From contig JAHWJO010000039.1 of assembly GCA_019348365.1 (NCBI GenBank), positions 1 through 15,942 of the forward strand: 15,942 nt of DNA, given 5' to 3'. The notes under the pieces are model-generated. The model ran no database searches. It saw only the letters and a program-made list of their open reading frames with translations, and had not been told where the DNA came from. This document shows positions 12,734-15,942 of this stretch, one piece after another. How positions within the stretch are numbered: position 1 is the stretch's first letter; each line of letters begins with the position of its first letter. The translations under genes were made by a program, and so were the position numbers. This stretch comes from Armatimonadota bacterium (GTDB lineage Bacteria > Armatimonadota > DTGP01 > JAHWJO01).

Positions 12734-13600
12734 ATGACTCTGAACCCCTGGCCGATCCCCGCCCTAAAAGAAGTCTCCGTTCCCCCGGTGTCGTTCGCCG
12801 GAGGGCGCCGCGTCGCGATCATCGCCGGGCCGTGCGTCGCCGAAAGCCGGGAGCTCTGCCTTCACGTCGCCCGAACGATGAAGGGGATCTGCGACCGGCT
12901 GGGCGTCGGTTACATCTTCAAAGCGTCGTATGACAAGGCGAACCGCACGAGCCGCGAGTCGTACCGGGGTCCGGGAGCCGAGGAGGGGCTCGTGATTCTG
13001 GCGGAAGTGAGGGAGACGCTCGGAATTCCGACCCTGACCGACGTGCATGAAGTCGCACAGGTGAAATCCGTTTCGGAGGCCGTGGACGTGCTTCAGATCC
13101 CGGCGTTTCTCTGCCGCCAGACGGACTTGCTCTTCGCCGCCGGGGAGTCGGGCCGGGCCGTGAACGTCAAGAAAGGCCAGTTCCTCGCCCCCTGGGACAT
13201 GAAGCACGTCGTGGAGAAAGTCCGCTCGACCGGCAATGAGCGCATCCTGCTCACGGAACGGGGGAGCAGCTTCGGGTACGGCAACCTGGTGGTGGATTTT
13301 CGGGGCTTCTCGATGATGCGGGAATTGGGATGCCCGGTGGTGTACGATGCGACCCACAGCCTCCAGCTCCCCGGCGCGGAGGGGAACGCCACCGGCGGCC
13401 TCCGGCGCTACGCCCCTGACCTGATCCGGGCGGCGGTCGCGGCGGGAGTGGACGGCCTCTTTCTGGAGGTCCACCCCGACCCGCCCTGCGCCCTCTCCGA
13501 CGCGACGACGGTGCTCCCCCTGGATCAGGTCGAAGCCGTCCTGAAGCCTGCGCTGGAGATCGATGCCTTTGTGAAAGGGAGTCGGGGAGTTGGGGAGTGA
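12734..13600 (+). CDS. kdsA: 3-deoxy-8-phosphooctulonate synthase (KDO-8-phosphate synthase), metal-dependent type
   Basis: 288 residues, normal length. It condenses phosphoenolpyruvate with arabinose-5-phosphate to KDO-8-phosphate in the cytoplasm, an early step towards lipid A-KDO. Signature segments are IIAGPCVAESREL (31-43), FKASYDKANRTS (62-73), IPAFLCRQTDLL (122-133), NVKKGQFLAPWDMKHVVEK (144-162) and YDATHSLQLPG (204-214). Cys34, His208, Glu245 and Asp256 correspond to the four metal ligands of the Aquifex enzyme, so this should be the metal-dependent class; the Escherichia enzyme has Asn in place of the Cys. The last residues (KGSRGVGE) are encoded by an 8-bp tandem repeat and do not look like the family's normal ending. 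It overlaps the downstream isomerase gene, which makes its substrate precursor. No strong ribosome site is seen. Confidence 0.96.
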   Translation: MTLNPWPIPALKEVSVPPVSFAGGRRVAIIAGPCVAESRELCLHVARTMKGICDRLGVGYIFKASYDKANRTSRESYRGPGAEEGLVILAEVRETLGIPTLTDVHEVAQVKSVSEAVDVLQIPAFLCRQTDLLFAAGESGRAVNVKKGQFLAPWDMKHVVEKVRSTGNERILLTERGSSFGYGNLVVDFRGFSMMRELGCPVVYDATHSLQLPGAEGNATGGLRRYAPDLIRAAVAAGVDGLFLEVHPDPPCALSDATTVLPLDQVEAVLKPALEIDAFVKGSRGVGE

Positions 13601-13632
13601 GGGAGTTAGGAATAGGGGGAGTGAGGGAGTCG
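13577..13632. repeat. 8-bp tandem repeat (about 7 units of GGGAGTNR) across the kdsA-kdsD junction
   Basis: GGGAGT recurs at 13577, 13585, 13593, 13601, 13617 and 13625, an exact 8-bp period; the unit at 13609 is degenerate (GGAATAGG). The array encodes the kdsA C-terminus and stop (TGA at 13598-13600) and the kdsD start (TTG at 13590) with its first 14 or so residues. Eight is not a multiple of three, so gain or loss of one unit changes the reading frame of both gene ends. Confidence 0.85.
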
Positions 13633-14633
13633 GAGGCGAGTCCACCGATGAAGAGCTGATCGCGCAGGGGCGCGAGATCCTGGACGATGGGCGGGCGGCC
13701 CTCGGCGCGATGAGGGATCGGCTCGACGCCGACTTCGCGCGGGCGGTCCGGCTCGTGCTCACCTGTCCGGGGAAAGTCGTCGTCACCGGGATGGGAAAAT
13801 CCGGCGCGGTGGGCCGGAAGATCGCGGGGACGCTCTCCAGTACCGGCACGACGGCGGTGTTCCTCCACCCGGCGGAGGGCATCCACGGCGACCTCGGCAT
13901 CCTCGCTGCCCCGGACCTGCTCATCGCCCTGTCGCAGAGCGGCGAGACCGACGAACTGCTCGCCCTCCTGCCCAGCGTGAAGCGGATCGGCGCGGGGATC
14001 ATCGCCATGACGGGCGCGCCCGGATCGACCCTCGCCCGCTACGCCCAGGTGGTCCTCGATACTTCCGTTGAGAAGGAGGCGTGTCCCCTCAACCTCGCCC
14101 CGACGACGAGCACGACATGCCAGATGGCCCTGGGGGATGCCCTCGCCCTTTGCGTCATGCAGGCCCGGGAGTTCTCCGAGGCCGATTATGCCCTCTATCA
14201 CCCCGGCGGCTCCCTGGGACGGCGGCTGCTGCTACGGGTCTCCGAGGTCATGCGAACGGGCGACCAGCTGGCCCTCGCGCCGCTTGGCGCTCCCCTCCGG
14301 GAGGTCATCTTCAAGATCACCCAGGCGAACGCGGGTGCGGCGGTGGTGGTGGACCCCGAAGGACGGATCGCCGGGATCATCACCGACGGGGACCTGCGCC
14401 GCTACCTTCTGCGCGGCGACCATGCCCTGAGCGATCCCGTCGATGCAGCCATGACCCCGAACCCGACGATCACCGCTCCTGATGTGCTCGCGGCGGAAGC
14501 GCTCGGCATCATCAACGACCGGGCGAACGCGACGGGCGTCAAAATCGGGGAAGTGCCGGTGGTGGATGCCGACCGCCGTCCCGTCGGCATTCTGATGCTC
14601 AAGGACATGGCCCGCGCCGGGATCATGTTCTAA
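13590..14633 (+). CDS. kdsD: Arabinose-5-phosphate isomerase (KpsF/GutQ family), SIS plus two CBS domains
   Basis: 347 residues from a TTG at 13590, the only in-frame start that keeps the domain whole; the GGGAG repeat acts as a ribosome site. It converts ribulose-5-phosphate to arabinose-5-phosphate, the KdsA substrate. The SIS domain runs from about 25 to 210: VVVTGMGKSGAVGRKIAGTLSSTGT, HPAEGIHGDLG, ALSQSGETDELL, EACPLNLAPTTSTT and YHPGGSLGRRLLLRV. Two CBS domains follow (about 218-345), with GIITDGDLRRYLL and a closing VPVVDADRRPVGILMLKDMARAGIMF. All family catalytic segments are intact. Residues 1-16 (GSEGVRNRGSEGVGGE) are translated repeat and non-homologous. The gene overlaps kdsA by 11 bases, so translation is probably coupled. 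KdsD is the likely name rather than GutQ, because of the kdsA neighbour. Confidence 0.95.
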   Translation: MGSEGVRNRGSEGVGGESTDEELIAQGREILDDGRAALGAMRDRLDADFARAVRLVLTCPGKVVVTGMGKSGAVGRKIAGTLSSTGTTAVFLHPAEGIHGDLGILAAPDLLIALSQSGETDELLALLPSVKRIGAGIIAMTGAPGSTLARYAQVVLDTSVEKEACPLNLAPTTSTTCQMALGDALALCVMQAREFSEADYALYHPGGSLGRRLLLRVSEVMRTGDQLALAPLGAPLREVIFKITQANAGAAVVVDPEGRIAGIITDGDLRRYLLRGDHALSDPVDAAMTPNPTITAPDVLAAEALGIINDRANATGVKIGEVPVVDADRRPVGILMLKDMARAGIMF

Positions 14634-14656
14634 AATGTGCCTCACTATGCAGGCAC
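14632..14656 (-). terminator. Weak intrinsic terminator between convergent genes
   Basis: GTGCCT (14637-14642) and AGGCAC (14651-14656) form a 6-bp stem with an 8-nt loop; on the minus strand it is followed by ATTTTAG. It could serve the minus-strand gene ending at 14675. Confidence 0.35.
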
Positions 14657-14674
14657 GATCCTTTGTGAAGTGCC

Positions 14675-15052
14675 TTACCCCTCCGGGCGGAATTCCGCGA
14701 TCACCTCGATTTGACCCACGATATTGCGGTTGAATTCCGGCAGGTCTTCGGCAGGAATCCAGTACTCCTGCAATTCCGTGCTCCCGACGGTCTGGACTTC
14801 GTAACGGCGGAGGTAATCGGCGTTGACCTGAAACCGGGTGACGTATCCCACGTAGCCGGAGGCCTCATCTTTCGTGTTCCACTCCCGCGCGATTCTTGCG
14901 GCGTACTCCTCGTTGCACACGGGATAGAAGATCGGCTGGAAGGGAAGGCGGGGAGGGAATTCGCTGTATCCGCTTTCTCGAATCAGATCCATTTCCTTCT
15001 GTCCCACCGGGCGGTAGAGAGTGACGGCGGGATTTCTGGGAGACCCTTCCAT
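14675..15052 (-). CDS. Small protein of the family usually named 'ADP-ribosylation/crystallin J1'
   Basis: 125 residues, full family length. ATG follows a GGAAGGA-rich ribosome site. The sequence VTLYRPVGQKEMDLIRESGYSEFPPRLPFQPIFYPV, then NEEYAARIAREWNT, GYVGYVTRFQVNADYLRRYEVQTVG, and EYWIPAEDLPEFNRNIVGQIEVI follow the layout I associate with this widespread single-domain family. Despite its name, the sequence shows no ADP-ribosylglycohydrolase metal-binding motifs, and no biochemical role is established that I know of. There is no signal peptide or membrane segment, so it is cytoplasmic. It is followed by a weak terminator and convergent with kdsD. Confidence 0.85.
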   Translation of the reverse strand: MEGSPRNPAVTLYRPVGQKEMDLIRESGYSEFPPRLPFQPIFYPVCNEEYAARIAREWNTKDEASGYVGYVTRFQVNADYLRRYEVQTVGSTELQEYWIPAEDLPEFNRNIVGQIEVIAEFRPEG

Positions 15053-15145
15053 TCTTCCATTCCTTCCAGATTATCCTATGACAGATGTTCGGATTACGTT
15101 TGGGTCAGCAGTAATAACATTAACGATCAGGAATAATTCTTCGGG

Positions 15146-15694
15146 TCAGGTGGGGCACTTGCGATGAGCCGTGCGCCCGGTTCGCTCTTCTAAAGCATTT
15201 AGAGGGTTCCCGCAGACCCGGCATCGCTTCTCACGAACTCTCTGCTCTTGCAGAATCCGCCGTTCCTCTTCGACCAGCCGGAATCGGGCGGCCTCGGCGG
15301 CTTTGGTTTCCATCCTCGCCCGCCAGATGATCTTTTCGCGGTCATTCTTCTGCTGCTCCTCTTTCCGCCGCTTCTCCTCCTGCCTCTGCCGAAGGAGTTC
15401 CGCCGCCGCGCTGCCGGACATTTGCCCCACCCCTTCACATGTGGCGCAACGCTCCAGCCATTGGCCCTCCCCTCCGCATCCGACACATGATTCGAGTCCC
15501 CGCCCTTTGCAGTCCGGGCAGATGATGAACCGGAAGCCCTTCTGGCAATCGGGGCAGTTCAGCCAGTCCGGGGGCGGCGGGGCGGGGACCGAGAACAGGA
15601 CCTCCCGGCAGTTTCCGCAGAGGTAATCCGTCCCCAGGCTTAACGGCTCCGCAACAAACGTATTCTCCCTGCACTTCTGGCACACCACGATCAT
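15146..15694 (-). CDS. Multi-zinc-ribbon protein with DnaJ-type CxxCxGxG repeats and a charged coiled coil
   Basis: 182 residues from the ATG at 15694 (AAGG seven bases upstream, and the first zinc knuckle begins at residue 5); an ATG at 15733 would add 13 residues. Cys pairs occur at 5/8, 26/29, 47/50, 59/62, 70/73, 83/86 and 158/161, plus C180. Three follow the DnaJ central-domain pattern: CPDCKGRG, CVGCGGEG and CATCEGVG. There is no J domain. Residues 98-155 are a highly charged helix (RQRQEEKRRKEEQQKNDREK...) likely to be a coiled coil, followed by a final zinc ribbon (KRCRVCGNPL...HRKC). It is cytoplasmic, with a probable role in protein binding or as a chaperone-like scaffold, but no function can be assigned. 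Confidence 0.85.
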   Translation of the reverse strand: MIVVCQKCRENTFVAEPLSLGTDYLCGNCREVLFSVPAPPPPDWLNCPDCQKGFRFIICPDCKGRGLESCVGCGGEGQWLERCATCEGVGQMSGSAAAELLRQRQEEKRRKEEQQKNDREKIIWRARMETKAAEAARFRLVEEERRILQEQRVREKRCRVCGNPLNALEERTGRTAHRKCPT

Positions 15695-15942
15695 CGCGCC
15701 GCCTTCATGTCGGTCTCTCTTGTATGCTCCCATCCCCGCACACTAAAACCCGTAAGCAGGTGGTAATCGGGACACAGTCGGTTCGGACGCACCCTCGCCC
15801 TGCAAACGGCGATCGGGTACGCCCGAACCCTAGACATTTGAGCTTTGACTTTGGAGCTTGGACCGTCCCATCCCCAGTCCGCCCGCGCCCAGGGGGATGC
15901 CCCGCACCTTAACCATAATATCCTGATATCCGCTCTCGCGGT

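Noticed and set aside
12764..14008. 414-residue minus-strand open frame
   Set aside because: Antisense to kdsA and kdsD, both unmistakable. Its Ser/Pro/Arg composition and the LTPSLPNSP-like stretch come from the reverse of the GGGAGT repeat.
15734..15942. 7-bp inverted repeat GGTTCGG/CCGAACC near the right edge, considered as tRNA or operator
   Set aside because: No cloverleaf or T-arm consensus; the arms are short and widely spaced.

Overview
The window most resembles a moderately GC-rich, didermal bacterium of the Armatimonadota type; this is an inference from gene content. Three prepilin-like proteins begin with an RRGFTLIELLVVIAIIAIL-type signal, continue with a conserved LFPVFA(K/Q)ARERAR stretch and end in a degenerate H-X9-D module, and tandem families of this kind are typical of Armatimonadota and Planctomycetes. 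The kdsA and kdsD pair points to KDO-containing lipopolysaccharide and so to an outer membrane.

Region 1 (1-2154, plus): a PfkB-family sugar kinase cut by the left edge, a small unknown protein and a SAM methyltransferase with an N-terminal zinc-ribbon-like part, closely spaced as one operon. It is followed by a short MITE-like repeat with a perfect three-way-junction core (2207-2347). Region 2 (2345-3520, minus): a Gfo/Idh/MocA oxidoreductase with its terminator. Region 3 (3755-6756, mostly minus): an ECF sigma factor followed by a membrane anti-sigma factor that joins a zinc anti-sigma domain to a FecR-like domain. A GGAAC-N17-CGTC promoter precedes the sigma gene. Upstream lies an XRE regulator, divergent from a small acidic protein (6778-7110), with two perfect palindromes between them.

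Region 4 (7138-12182, minus) is the most interesting part. It is a co-oriented block of cell-surface genes: a sortase, an 84-residue protein that looks like a miniature sortase substrate (signal peptide, about 30 exposed residues, YPTTG, hydrophobic segment, basic tail), and three pseudopilin-like paralogues. Each gene is separated from the next by 220-850 bp of non-coding DNA carrying its own promoter-like sequences and unusually long, often perfect hairpins.

Region 5 (12734-14633, plus): kdsA and kdsD overlap, and the overlap is made of an 8-bp tandem repeat that encodes the end of one protein and the start of the next. Region 6 (14675-15694, minus): a small protein of the family usually named 'ADP-ribosylation/crystallin J1' and a multi-zinc-ribbon protein with DnaJ-type CxxCxGxG repeats. 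I found no tRNA, rRNA, CRISPR array or intact transposase gene.
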